Assembly (NCBI GenBank): GCA_036268405.1
Contig: DATAUF010000078.1
Location: 1 to 20,937, forward strand
Length of the DNA: 20,937 nt
Source of the DNA: DASZTV01 sp036268405
GTDB lineage: Bacteria > Actinomycetota > Actinomycetes > JAFAQI01
Reading direction: 5' to 3'
A program made the translations under genes and the position numbers. Below the pieces are notes generated by a model. The model did not search any database. It was not told the DNA's origin and was given only the letters and a program-made list of their open reading frames with translations. Within the stretch, counting starts at the first letter, position 1, and every line of letters starts with the position of its first letter. Below are positions 5,474-13,820 of this stretch, one piece after another.

Positions 5474-8402
5474 GACCGGCTCCGGAGCGCTCGATCGCGG
5501 TGATGCTGCCGCCGAGATAGGCGTCGATCACCATCGCGTTGTTGCGTACGACGTCCGGGCTCCCCTCGCAGATCACCGACCCGTCGGCCATCGCGACGAT
5601 CCGGTCGGAGATCCCCATGATCAGCGGGATGTCGTGCTCGATGACGACAAGGGTCAGGTCGAGCTGCCGCTTGAGGTCGTCCAACAGCGCACCCAGGGCC
5701 TCGGTCTCCCGTTGCGCGATGCCAGAGGACGGCTCGTCGAGCAGCAGGCAGGACGGCTCGAGCGCGACGAGGCAGGCGATCTCACTGATCCGCCGGGTAC
5801 CGGTGGAGAGCTCTCGGATCTGCCGGCTCCGGTACGCGTCGAGCCCCAGCAGGTCGATCAGCTCGCGCGCCCGCTCCCGCTTGGCCCGGTCACTGCGCCC
5901 GGAGATGCCCAGGACCGATCCAAGGAACGAGGTGCGTGCGAGCCGCTCCTGCGCCACGGCGATCGTCTCCTCGACGGTCATCGTCGGGAACAGCGCGGCG
6001 TCCTGGAACGACCGGATCAAGCCGAGTCCGGCCCGCGCCTCGGGCCCGAGCCGCGACACGTCGCGCCCGGCGAACCGAACCGACCCGTGGTCGGGCTTGG
6101 TGAAGCCGCCGAGCAGCTCGAAGGTCGTCGTCTTGCCGGCGCCGTTCGGGCCGATCAGGCCAAGCGTCTCGCCGGTCCGGATCTCGAACGAGACGCCGTT
6201 GACCGCCGTGATGCCGCCGAATCGCTTGACCAGCCCCCGAGCCTCGAGCAGCGTCGGCCGCGCATTCGGGTGACGCTGCACCGGCACCACGGCACGCTCG
6301 TCGCGATCGGCGACATTTGTGATCGCCGGAGCAGCACCGGCGCCCGCATCGACGGCGACCGTCACCTCGCGGGCAAACGCAGCTGCGGCGTCGACCCCAT
6401 GCAAGCGGGCGAGTGCCGTCACCACCATCCGGCGAGGAGTCTCGACGAAGCTGATCAACCCGGATGGCCGCCAGAGGATCATTGCGGTGGCCCCGAAGTA
6501 CGTCGCCGCGAGGCCGAGGTTGCCGAGCTGCGGCAGCTTCGGGATGCCGATGATCCAGGCGCAGCCGATGATCGGTCCGGCCAGTGAAGAGATCCCGCCC
6601 AGGACCGTCATGACGACGACGTCGATCGACAGGCCGTCGCCGAACGTCGACGCACCGACAACGGACAGCGAGTGCGCGTAGACCGCGCCGCCCAGGCCGG
6701 CGATGAAGCCTGCGACCAGATACCCCTGCACCTTCACGAGGCTCGCTCGGATGGTGAAGGCGCGCGCGTTGTCCTCGTTGTCACGGACCGCGACGAGCAG
6801 CCTGCCGAAGCCGCTGCGCCGGACGTTCGCGCAGATCACGAAGCAGACCGCAAACAGCACCAGGGCGAAGTAGTAGTAGGTGTGTCCGGTGTCGAGCGCC
6901 TTGCCATGGACGATCGGGCTGCCCGGGTTGACGCCGGCGCCGAACATGAAGGAGCGGCTCAGCAGATACGCCGGTCCGGCGATCGCGAACCCAAGGGTGG
7001 TGACAGTCAACATCGGACCACGGATCCGCAGCGCGGGAAGCCCGATGAACACCGAGACGACCCCCGCAGCCAGCCCGGCATAGAGCAGCGCGAGCGGGAA
7101 GTCGCCGATTCGGCTCGAGATCTGGAACGACACGACCGCGCCGACCGCCGCCACCATGAACTGGCCGAGCGTCAGCTGGCCCCCGAGACCGGTGAGCACG
7201 CTGATCGACAGGCCCACGATCGCCGCGGCGATGAAGTAGGTGAACGTCACCGACTGGCTGTTGTTGATCAGCAGCGGCATCACAGCGAGCAGACCGAAGA
7301 AGACCAGCGCGATCATCGGGCCGAGCAGTCGCACCGACCACAGCCGTCGTAGCGACTCGGGAAGCGGCCGCAGCGCCTGCACCGACGCCCAGCTGCCCTT
7401 GTCCTCCGCACGACCGCCGCGACGGCGTTGCAGCAGCAGAGCGGCCAGGACGATGACGAAGAGCGCCATCTGCACGATGCCCGAGTTGCTCGTGTCCCAC
7501 AACAGGACGCTTTCGGTGATGCCGAGCCCGATGCCTGCGAAGAACGTCGCCGGGAGGTTGTCCATCCGGCCGATCGCCGCGGCCGTCATCGCGCGCAAGA
7601 TCAGCGAGGGACCGAACTCGTCGCCGCTGATGAACCCCACCGCGGGTGCGATGAGGATCGCGGTGAACGCCGAGATCGCGCCTGCGATCGCCCAGGACAG
7701 AGAGGACATCCGGCTGGCGAAGATGCCGGCCATCCGGGCGGCCTCCGGGTTGGCCGCGGCCGCCCTCACGCCGAGGCCGAACTTGCTGACCCGCAGGAAG
7801 ATCGCCAGTCCGATGACGACGATCGGCGAGAGGATCAACATGCCGGAGTACGCGCGCGTCACGAGCAGCACGCCGACATGGAAGGTCGGCATGAACGGCG
7901 GGCTCGGGTACGTCGATCCCGCACCGGCAGTCGAGTTGATCACGGTCGAGAAGACGACCAGGAACTCCCCGATGCCGAGGGTGACGACAACGCTCATCAA
8001 GAGTGGGGCGTTGCGAAGCCGGCGTACCGCGGCGGCCTCGGTGCCGACGCCGACCAGCGCCGACACTCCCATCGCCATGACGAAGGCGATCCAGTACGGG
8101 ATGTGCCATTTCACCGCGGCGACCCCGAAGAACGCCGCACCGAACGCACCGATGTTGCCGTGCGCGAAGTTGATGATCCGGTTGCTGCGGTAGATCAGGA
8201 CCAGGCCCACGCCCAGCAGGCCGTACGTCATGCCCGTGATCGCGCCCTGGACGATCGTCGGCAGCGGCGTGGCGGAGGTCTGGATCTCGCCGTGGTGGGC
8301 GAGCACGATGAGGACGAGCTTCGCGATGAAGATCGCCGCGACGAACGCGACGACCCCGATGACGACTCGCCATGAGGGCAGCCGAAGCGGGAACGCGTTC
8401 AT
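5466..8402 (-). CDS. ABC transporter LivH-LivM-LivG triple fusion (two permeases plus ATPase)
   Basis: A single 978-residue polypeptide holding three subunits of a branched-chain amino acid/HAAT-type ABC importer. Residues about 45-325 are LivH-like (LVLIYRSNRIINFAHGNIGAF; coupling loop near 205-227). Residues about 355-660 are LivM-like (GLGGQLTLGQF; coupling loop FGRLLVAVRDNEDNARAF near 532-549). A roughly 55-residue Ala-rich linker leads to a LivG ATPase at about 717-965: Walker A GPNGAGKT 751-758, Q-loop Q800, signature LSTGT 865-869, Walker B LLLDE 886-890, H-loop His923. All catalytic residues are intact. The ATG overlaps the MFS-LivF stop by 4 nt (ATGA), so the second ATPase is made just upstream. 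Fusions of these three subunits are known in actinobacteria; substrate range in the family includes amino acids, amides and aromatic acids. The actual ligand is not readable here. Confidence 0.95.
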   Translation of the reverse strand: MNAFPLRLPSWRVVIGVVAFVAAIFIAKLVLIVLAHHGEIQTSATPLPTIVQGAITGMTYGLLGVGLVLIYRSNRIINFAHGNIGAFGAAFFGVAAVKWHIPYWIAFVMAMGVSALVGVGTEAAAVRRLRNAPLLMSVVVTLGIGEFLVVFSTVINSTAGAGSTYPSPPFMPTFHVGVLLVTRAYSGMLILSPIVVIGLAIFLRVSKFGLGVRAAAANPEAARMAGIFASRMSSLSWAIAGAISAFTAILIAPAVGFISGDEFGPSLILRAMTAAAIGRMDNLPATFFAGIGLGITESVLLWDTSNSGIVQMALFVIVLAALLLQRRRGGRAEDKGSWASVQALRPLPESLRRLWSVRLLGPMIALVFFGLLAVMPLLINNSQSVTFTYFIAAAIVGLSISVLTGLGGQLTLGQFMVAAVGAVVSFQISSRIGDFPLALLYAGLAAGVVSVFIGLPALRIRGPMLTVTTLGFAIAGPAYLLSRSFMFGAGVNPGSPIVHGKALDTGHTYYYFALVLFAVCFVICANVRRSGFGRLLVAVRDNEDNARAFTIRASLVKVQGYLVAGFIAGLGGAVYAHSLSVVGASTFGDGLSIDVVVMTVLGGISSLAGPIIGCAWIIGIPKLPQLGNLGLAATYFGATAMILWRPSGLISFVETPRRMVVTALARLHGVDAAAAFAREVTVAVDAGAGAAPAITNVADRDERAVVPVQRHPNARPTLLEARGLVKRFGGITAVNGVSFEIRTGETLGLIGPNGAGKTTTFELLGGFTKPDHGSVRFAGRDVSRLGPEARAGLGLIRSFQDAALFPTMTVEETIAVAQERLARTSFLGSVLGISGRSDRAKRERARELIDLLGLDAYRSRQIRELSTGTRRISEIACLVALEPSCLLLDEPSSGIAQRETEALGALLDDLKRQLDLTLVVIEHDIPLIMGISDRIVAMADGSVICEGSPDVVRNNAMVIDAYLGGSITAIERSGAGRG

Positions 8403-10717
8403 GAGCGCGCTCCCGCCGCTGTGCCATGCAGAAACACAGCCCGGAGCAAGTCGTCGCGTGCGAGCAGCTCGGCGCTCGCCCCGTCGAAGCGCATTTCGCC
8501 CTTCTCCATGAAGAAGGCATGCTCGACGAGATTGAGCGCGATGTTCACCGACTGCTCGACGAGCACGACCGCGGTGCCGCCGGCATTGATCCGCTTCACC
8601 ATCTCGAGCAGCTGACCCACGATGACCGGGGCGAGGCCGAGGCTCAGCTCATCGATGACCAGCAGGCGGGGCTTGAGCATCAGTGCCTTCGACAGGCCCA
8701 GCATCTGCTGCTCGCCGCCGGACAGCGTCGATGCGAGCGAGGTACGCCGTTCATAGAGCCGCGGGAAGGCCGCGAAACAGGCGTCGATCGAGTCGCTCAG
8801 CTCGCGGCGGGAGACATCGAGGCTGTAGCCGTAGCTGCGCAGGTTCTCCGTCACCGTCATCGGGCCGAAGACCGCCCGACCGCCAGGAACCTGCGTGATG
8901 CCGAGCCGCAACCGGCGCTCGGCGTCCAGGTAGGTGATCTCCTGGCCGCCGTACCGGACGCTGCCCTTGCTCGGCAGCCCGATGCCGGAGATCACCTTGA
9001 GCAGGGTCGACTTTCCGGCGCCGTTGGTCCCGAGCAGCGCCACCATCTCGCCGTCGTCGACCGTGAAGTCGACGTCGAACAGCACCTGCAGCTGGCCGTA
9101 GGAGAAGTCGATCCCTCGGCAGGCCAGCATCGGCAGATGCGTGCCGGCCGACGTGATCCGCTTGATCTCCTCGTCCTCGAGGACGTTGTCGATCATGCGG
9201 TCGAGATCGGCGACGATGAACTTCCCTGCGGTCGACAGCGCAAGCGCACCGGCCAGGGCCACCACAGCGATGACGATCAGTGCGACGTGGGCGCCGTACT
9301 GGTTCTCGACATTGCCGAGCAGCAACGCGCCGATGAGGCTGCCCACCCCGATCGAGATGGTGGCGAGCGCCTGCGCATGCGCACGCATGTTGGCCGGGAC
9401 GATCGACATCAGCGCGATGTAGACGGCGGGAAGCAACACATAGATCAGCGCGATGCCGACCCCGAACCCGGCGAGCATTCCGGCGTACCAGGGCGAGAAG
9501 CCGCCGAACGCGATGCACATGACGCCCGCGACCAGCACGAAGCCCGTGGCGCGAAGCATCGCGGCCGGGGTACGCCGGAACTGCCGCTCGGCGACCATCC
9601 CGTAGATCACCAGTGAGATCGCGGCCATCCCGCTTGCGTAGGCGAAGAACAACGCGCGCGAGCTCGCTCCGAGGTTCCAGCGCTGCAAGAGGAAGAAGGA
9701 GATGAACGTCTGGAACGGGATCAGCATCAGCCCGAGCACCGCGGCGCTCGCCATCAGCCGCTTGGCGGTCGGGATCATCGTCACGCGCCGGCAGATCTCC
9801 CAGAAGCCGAGTTGGACATCGGACTCGACAAGCTGCGCGCCCTCGCCGTGGGCTTCGTGAACGCTGTTCCGGAGCTGCTCGGTGTCCCACTTGCCGAATC
9901 CCGGGTCGCGCAGGAACACCGAGACCAGGGTGATCCCCAGCGAGATCAGACCGAGCGCCAGGAAGACCCCCCGCCAGGTGAGGTTGAACGGTCCTGCCAG
10001 CAGCGCGACCAGCAGTGGGCTCACGAGAGAGCCGGCCTGACCGAACGACTGGTACGCCGCGACGGCCCTGACTCGCATCGACGGGTGGTAGTTGTCGACG
10101 ATCAACGGGACGTGCAGCGAGTAGACGCTGCCGGTGGACAGGCCATCCAGGACGAGGATCACCACGAGACCGGCCGCGGAGATGATGAAGCCGGTAAAGA
10201 GCGTCGTGATGCTCCACAGCACGCCGGTCACGATCGAGAGCACCGCCCGCCGCGCCTTGTGCTGAGCCAATGCCGCCATCGGAAGCGGAGAGGCCGTCGC
10301 GGCAAGTGAGCCGATCGCGCGCGCCGCGGTGATGCCGGCGATGCCGATCCCGATCGCGGCACCGACGTTGGGGCTGAGGATGACCAGCGCGGTGCCCTGG
10401 AACCCGTCACACACGTAGAGCAGGCCGAGCGCGACGATCGGGTACACCGAGAGCTGGTGGCGTCGCAGGAGGGTGCGGAACCCCTCGGTGCTGTCCTCAC
10501 CGGTCACGCCGAGGGTTCGGCGCGCGTTCTCGCGGAGTGCCGCCTTGGTCTGGGCGATCTCGGCCGCCGCGAGATCGGCGGCCGCTGCGGCGGTCTTCGC
10601 AGCAGGGGGTCCGGCAGCAGGGGGTCCGGCAGCCGAGGGTCCGGCAGCCGAGGGTCCGGCAGCAGAGGGTCCTACAGCGGAGCTCCCGGGCACTGCACGC
10701 TTGCGGGTCGTGGCCAT
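8399..10717 (-). CDS. MFS transporter fused to LivF-type ABC ATPase
   Basis: A 772-residue fusion of two transporter classes. The ATG at 10717 shares a base with the lipoprotein stop (TGATG) and is preferred over an upstream in-frame start. Residues 12-40 are Ala/Pro/Gly/Ser repeats encoded by a 15-bp tandem repeat. Residues about 90-500 contain roughly 12 hydrophobic helices with MFS character (two halves split by a hydrophilic loop near 270-305), although the usual motif A loop (GxxxDRxGRR) is replaced by AQHKARR near 151-157. After a charged linker (500-527) comes a LivF ATPase at about 528-765: Walker A GTNGAGKST 563-571, Q609, signature LSGGE 665-669, Walker B LLVIDE 685-690, and the EQ pair 721-722 where LivF proteins lack the H-loop His. 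It supplies the missing LivF for the LivHMG protein it overlaps. Whether the MFS part transports, senses or only anchors is unknown. Confidence 0.92.
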   Translation of the reverse strand: MATTRKRAVPGSSAVGPSAAGPSAAGPSAAGPPAAGPPAAKTAAAAADLAAAEIAQTKAALRENARRTLGVTGEDSTEGFRTLLRRHQLSVYPIVALGLLYVCDGFQGTALVILSPNVGAAIGIGIAGITAARAIGSLAATASPLPMAALAQHKARRAVLSIVTGVLWSITTLFTGFIISAAGLVVILVLDGLSTGSVYSLHVPLIVDNYHPSMRVRAVAAYQSFGQAGSLVSPLLVALLAGPFNLTWRGVFLALGLISLGITLVSVFLRDPGFGKWDTEQLRNSVHEAHGEGAQLVESDVQLGFWEICRRVTMIPTAKRLMASAAVLGLMLIPFQTFISFFLLQRWNLGASSRALFFAYASGMAAISLVIYGMVAERQFRRTPAAMLRATGFVLVAGVMCIAFGGFSPWYAGMLAGFGVGIALIYVLLPAVYIALMSIVPANMRAHAQALATISIGVGSLIGALLLGNVENQYGAHVALIVIAVVALAGALALSTAGKFIVADLDRMIDNVLEDEEIKRITSAGTHLPMLACRGIDFSYGQLQVLFDVDFTVDDGEMVALLGTNGAGKSTLLKVISGIGLPSKGSVRYGGQEITYLDAERRLRLGITQVPGGRAVFGPMTVTENLRSYGYSLDVSRRELSDSIDACFAAFPRLYERRTSLASTLSGGEQQMLGLSKALMLKPRLLVIDELSLGLAPVIVGQLLEMVKRINAGGTAVVLVEQSVNIALNLVEHAFFMEKGEMRFDGASAELLARDDLLRAVFLHGTAAGARS
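10601..10675. repeat. five tandem copies of a 15-bp repeat
   Basis: Five head-to-tail 15-bp units start at 10601, 10616, 10631, 10646 and 10661, with consensus AGCNGNGGGTCCGGC; units 1-2 are identical and units 3-4 are identical, and unit 5 ends CCTAC. Read on the minus strand in frame it encodes the pentapeptide series (S/P)AAGP in the N-terminal tail of the MFS-LivF protein. Because the unit is a multiple of 3, copy-number change keeps the frame. Confidence 0.9.
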
Positions 10718-11259
10718 CAGCCGCCCACCCCGCTCGCGCGCATCCGGAACTCCACGGACCACGCGCTCTCACTGATCCGACGGGCGTCCGTATCCATCAG
10801 GACGACCGTCGCGGTGTGGTACTGCGTCGACTCGTTGTTGCCGACGATGTCGGCCACCGAGTCGATCCGGAGCTGATCCCTGGTCGTCGTGTAGACCTGC
10901 TCCCGCGCAAGGTAGGACTTCGTCGTACAAAGCATTGTGTGGTTGCACGACGGTGTGTTCTTGTTCACCGCGTTGAGCGTCTGCCCGGGCTTGACCGGCG
11001 CGTGATCGATGAAGATCGCGAAATAGCCCGTGTCCGTGTTGACCGAACCTTCGCCGGCAGCAGCCACAGTGAAGTCGCGCATCGTCCAGCGCAGCGTGAA
11101 CGGCGAGGCGACCTTGTCGTTCTCATGGGGCGACGTGATCTTCAGTCGGTTGTCGTTGTGGAACTCCAGCCCGTTCAGGCTCGTGGCGCAGCCGGCGAGG
11201 CCCGCGGTGAGTGCAGCCGCCGCCAATGCGTGGCTGCTGTGCCGCAGCACCTTCCTCAC
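10717..11259 (-). CDS. small lipoprotein with Ig-like extracellular domain, unknown function
   Basis: A 180-residue protein starting with GTG at 11259, overlapping the hydrolase stop as GTGA. A lipoprotein signal peptide ends in the lipobox LAGC with the acylated Cys24. The mature part opens as a beta-strand-rich domain (LKITSPHENDKVASPFTLRW, YFAIFIDHAPVKPGQ), similar in style to Ig-like or DUF4399-type extracellular domains. Two further Cys lie in the segment PSCNHTMLC and could pair. I do not recognise a named family. It sits between the hydrolase and the MFS-LivF gene in the transport operon, so it is likely an outer-face accessory of the importer, for example a second substrate-capturing or gating lipoprotein beside the LivK-like protein. 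Its lipoprotein nature is well supported; its partner is inferred. Confidence 0.85.
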   Translation of the reverse strand: MRKVLRHSSHALAAAALTAGLAGCATSLNGLEFHNDNRLKITSPHENDKVASPFTLRWTMRDFTVAAAGEGSVNTDTGYFAIFIDHAPVKPGQTLNAVNKNTPSCNHTMLCTTKSYLAREQVYTTTRDQLRIDSVADIVGNNESTQYHTATVVLMDTDARRISESAWSVEFRMRASGVGG

Positions 11260-12248
11260 CTGCGGACTCCGACTTCTGCCGTCAGGTGGCGGCGAATCTC
11301 CGAGCAGATCTCGGCGATGATCTGCCGCGCGACAGGGAGCAGGCGAGGCATCGAGAGCACGCCGTGCGGCACCCGGATGTAGTTGGTGTGACGCACCTCG
11401 TTTCCAGCCGCCCGTAACGCTCCGGCGTACGTGAAGCCGTCGTCGCGCAGCACGTCGTGGTCGGCGTTGACGACGAGCGCGGGAGGCAGGCCCGACAGGT
11501 CCGCGGCGCGCAACGGGTTGACCAGCGGGTTGTCGCGCTCCGCACCGGCGTACGCCGCGATCATCAGCTCTCCCGAGCCGACGTCGACGCCGCTATCGGC
11601 GAAGTCGCGCCATGACTGACCACTCAGCGTCGTGTCGATGAAGGGGTAGATCAACGTCTGGTGTGTGATCGCCGGGCCGTTGGTGTCCCGCACCTCGAGG
11701 CAGAGCACCGCGCTCAGGTTGCCGCCCGCGCTGTCACCCGCGACCGCGATCCTGCTCGGGTCGGTGCCGTCGATCGATCCCTCGGATATCCAGTTGAGCA
11801 CGTCACGGCAGTCCTCGAGGCCGGCCGGAAACGGGTGCTCCGGAGCGAGGCGGTACTCGACCGCGGCGACGACAGCGCCGGTCTGCGCGGCCACCTCGCC
11901 GCAGATCCAGGCGCAGGCTTCGATTCCACCGACCATGAACCCGCCGCCGTGGATGTAGTAGACGATCGGCGCGTTCGCCGAAGCATTAGCGGGCCGGTAG
12001 GTGCGGACTCGGATCGGCCCGCCACGACCGCCGACCCGGTGTTCCGCCAACGCGACAGTTGGGTCGACCCGATAGGTCATCCACCAACCGGGGTGAGCAG
12101 CCTGCCGCACCGTGTGCGACTGCTTGGTGATCGTGTCGTGCATCGAAGCCGCGAGATGGAGTCGCTGCATCGCGCCGCCAACCGTGGCCAAAACCCGCAT
12201 GTGCCGCGGGAGGCTGCGGCTGTCCGGATCGCCGTAGCTGCGCATCAC
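11256..12248 (-). CDS. alpha/beta hydrolase, hormone-sensitive lipase family esterase
   Basis: A cytoplasmic carboxylester hydrolase of about 330 residues. The oxyanion-hole motif HGGG is at 100-103, the nucleophile elbow GDSAGG has Ser173, the acid is Asp265 (NADHDVLRDDG) and the base is His295 (VPHGVLSM): a full catalytic triad in the HSL order. The conserved EYRLAPEHPFPAGLED is at 131-146. No signal peptide is visible, so it acts on imported or internal substrate. Two start codons fit: GTG at 12248 (4-nt GTGA overlap with the binding-protein stop) or ATG at 12245 (TGATG junction); they differ by one residue. Its place as second gene of the transporter operon suggests it hydrolyses the compound brought in, releasing an acid for the acyl-CoA synthetase encoded upstream. 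Family is firm, substrate unknown. Confidence 0.93.
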   Translation of the reverse strand: MMRSYGDPDSRSLPRHMRVLATVGGAMQRLHLAASMHDTITKQSHTVRQAAHPGWWMTYRVDPTVALAEHRVGGRGGPIRVRTYRPANASANAPIVYYIHGGGFMVGGIEACAWICGEVAAQTGAVVAAVEYRLAPEHPFPAGLEDCRDVLNWISEGSIDGTDPSRIAVAGDSAGGNLSAVLCLEVRDTNGPAITHQTLIYPFIDTTLSGQSWRDFADSGVDVGSGELMIAAYAGAERDNPLVNPLRAADLSGLPPALVVNADHDVLRDDGFTYAGALRAAGNEVRHTNYIRVPHGVLSMPRLLPVARQIIAEICSEIRRHLTAEVGVRR

Positions 12249-13771
12249 GGCATCGTGAAGGTCTGATGGCCATAGCGGAAGCAGTGACAGCCGCCGTCCC
12301 AGTTGATCGGCTTGTAGACCATCGGCGCGTTGTTGCGCCGGGCGTCGGAGAAGACCGACTTCCCGGCGAGGTTGAGCGTGCTCTGGAAGTTGCCGAGGTG
12401 GGCGATCGCGTTGCTGATCGCCGTGCCGTCGGTGTTGCCGCCGTCGGCCCGGAGTGCGGCCTCATAGACGAAGACCGCCTCGCAGGCGCTGTACGCGTAC
12501 CCGAAGTCCGCCGCAGCACGTGGCCTGACCTTCTGCGAGTGCAGGAGTGAAAGGCAGCGCCGCTGGGAGGCGTTCTGCTTCGGCGTGTACTGCGGGGGGA
12601 TGTCCTGGCTCGGCAACCAGCCGAAGCCGCGGGTGTTCTGCATCTGGGGGATCGGCGACTCACCACCGGTGATCGCGAGCTGACCGAGCGAGGACACGAT
12701 CCAACCCGGCTTGTAGCCCTGCGCCTGTGCTGCGACGGTGCCGAGATAGAGCACCGGGCCCTCCGATACCGAGACGAAGCTGATCCGGTCAACGCCCTTG
12801 CTGCGGAACTTCAGCAGCGTGTTGGTCAGGCCAGTGATCTCAGAGGTCGTGCCGGCGTTGTTGCCAGTGCCACAGCCCACGGTGGTAACCGCGGCGACGT
12901 CGATGTGGTGCGCCTTGAGGAACGGCAGCACCTCGGCGCTCCACGCCTGCTGCGTGCCGGGGCAGTCGTCCAACGCGATGCCGAGCTTGCTCTTCGGGCT
13001 GAGGAACCCGGTGTTGATCGCGCCCTGGAACTTCGCGATCGAGCGCTCGCCGATCGTCGGCACGTCGAGTGACCAGAACAGTGGGAACTGCGACAACACC
13101 GCGTTGCTCGGCACGTTGAAGCCGTCGTTGAGGTGCGGGATCCCCTGCTTGGCGAGGCACGACTCGAAGTCCGGCTCGTAGGTGAACTCGTAGCCGAGGA
13201 CCGCGGCGACGTGATGATCCTGGGTAAACGTCGCGCACGCCGCTTGGAAGTCATTGTCCCAGTTGGTGCTACCCGTGTCAGTGCTCGCGAAGACAACCTT
13301 GAGCCGGCGCCCGTCGACGCCTCCCTTCTTGTTGATCGCGTTGATCAGCGCCTGGTCGACTCCGCGCTCCGTCACGGTGTTGCCGAGCGATGCGCCGTAC
13401 TGCGAGGCGTTGCTCGTCCCGGTCAGCAGGAAGCCGACGGTGATCGGCCCGGTCTGTCCGGCCGCACGCGAGGACTGTGAGCCGGTCGGCGTGGTGTCGG
13501 TTGGGGCGTTGGCGCCTCCAGACGGTCCACTGGTCGGGAACGTCGGCTGTCCGGCTCCGTTCGCAGAGGTGGTCGGCAGCGGTGCCCCGTCGCCCGAACT
13601 CGACGGTGCGCCGGTTGCCGGCGTGGTACCGGTCACCCCGGGCTGGCCGAGGCCTGGGTTCACCGGACCGAGCGTCTCGGTCGCCGTTGGCTCGACCGTG
13701 CTGCCACAACCGGCCAGTACCGTCACAACCGCCGCCGCCGCGAGGGCGAAGACATACCTCGGCCTAGCCAC
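12245..13771 (-). CDS. LivK-type substrate-binding lipoprotein of the ABC importer
   Basis: First gene of the transport operon, 508 residues from GTG 13771. This start is set by a perfect AGGAGG six nt upstream; the frame stays open to 13879 but that part would run through the promoter. A lipoprotein signal ends LAGC with Cys22. Residues about 23-108 are a long low-complexity Gly/Ser/Thr/Pro tether. From about 109 (GPITVGFLLTGTSNASQYG) the protein matches type I periplasmic-binding (Peripla_BP_6, LivK-like) domains: TERGVDQALINAINKKGGVDGR, VAAVLGYEF, and closing segments about receptor turnover (ADFGYAYSACEAVFVYEAAL). It delivers ligand to the LivHMG protein outside the membrane. HAAT-type binding proteins near CoA ligases and hydrolases often bind aromatic or acyl acids rather than amino acids, but that is inference here. 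Confidence 0.92.
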   Translation of the reverse strand: MARPRYVFALAAAAVVTVLAGCGSTVEPTATETLGPVNPGLGQPGVTGTTPATGAPSSSGDGAPLPTTSANGAGQPTFPTSGPSGGANAPTDTTPTGSQSSRAAGQTGPITVGFLLTGTSNASQYGASLGNTVTERGVDQALINAINKKGGVDGRRLKVVFASTDTGSTNWDNDFQAACATFTQDHHVAAVLGYEFTYEPDFESCLAKQGIPHLNDGFNVPSNAVLSQFPLFWSLDVPTIGERSIAKFQGAINTGFLSPKSKLGIALDDCPGTQQAWSAEVLPFLKAHHIDVAAVTTVGCGTGNNAGTTSEITGLTNTLLKFRSKGVDRISFVSVSEGPVLYLGTVAAQAQGYKPGWIVSSLGQLAITGGESPIPQMQNTRGFGWLPSQDIPPQYTPKQNASQRRCLSLLHSQKVRPRAAADFGYAYSACEAVFVYEAALRADGGNTDGTAISNAIAHLGNFQSTLNLAGKSVFSDARRNNAPMVYKPINWDGGCHCFRYGHQTFTMP

Positions 13772-13777
13772 CGGGGG

Positions 13778-13783
13778 CCTCCT
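13778..13783 (-). promoter_or_regulatory. strong ribosome binding site of the binding-protein gene
   Basis: AGGAGG on the minus strand, followed by six nt (CCCCCG) and the GTG at 13771. It fixes the start of the operon's first gene 36 codons downstream of the longest possible frame. Confidence 0.85.
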
Positions 13784-13820
13784 ATGACGGGCGCGCGAAC
13801 ACCGCGGATGCGCGATAGGA

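Noticed and set aside
5187..6587. 466-residue plus-strand frame across the LivHMG gene start of the 347-residue gene
   Set aside because: Arg/Asp/Gly-rich shadow antisense to the LivG ATPase domain, whose motifs are intact on the minus strand.
9120..9220. MFS-LivF fusion as a sequencing or assembly artefact
   Set aside because: The linker is continuous in frame, charged and plausible, codon use does not change across it, and neither half has a leftover start or stop signal at the join; confirmation would still need reads or homologues.
10601..10675. Tandem repeat as a CRISPR or integron-like array
   Set aside because: The units are 15 bp with no spacers and encode an in-frame peptide repeat.
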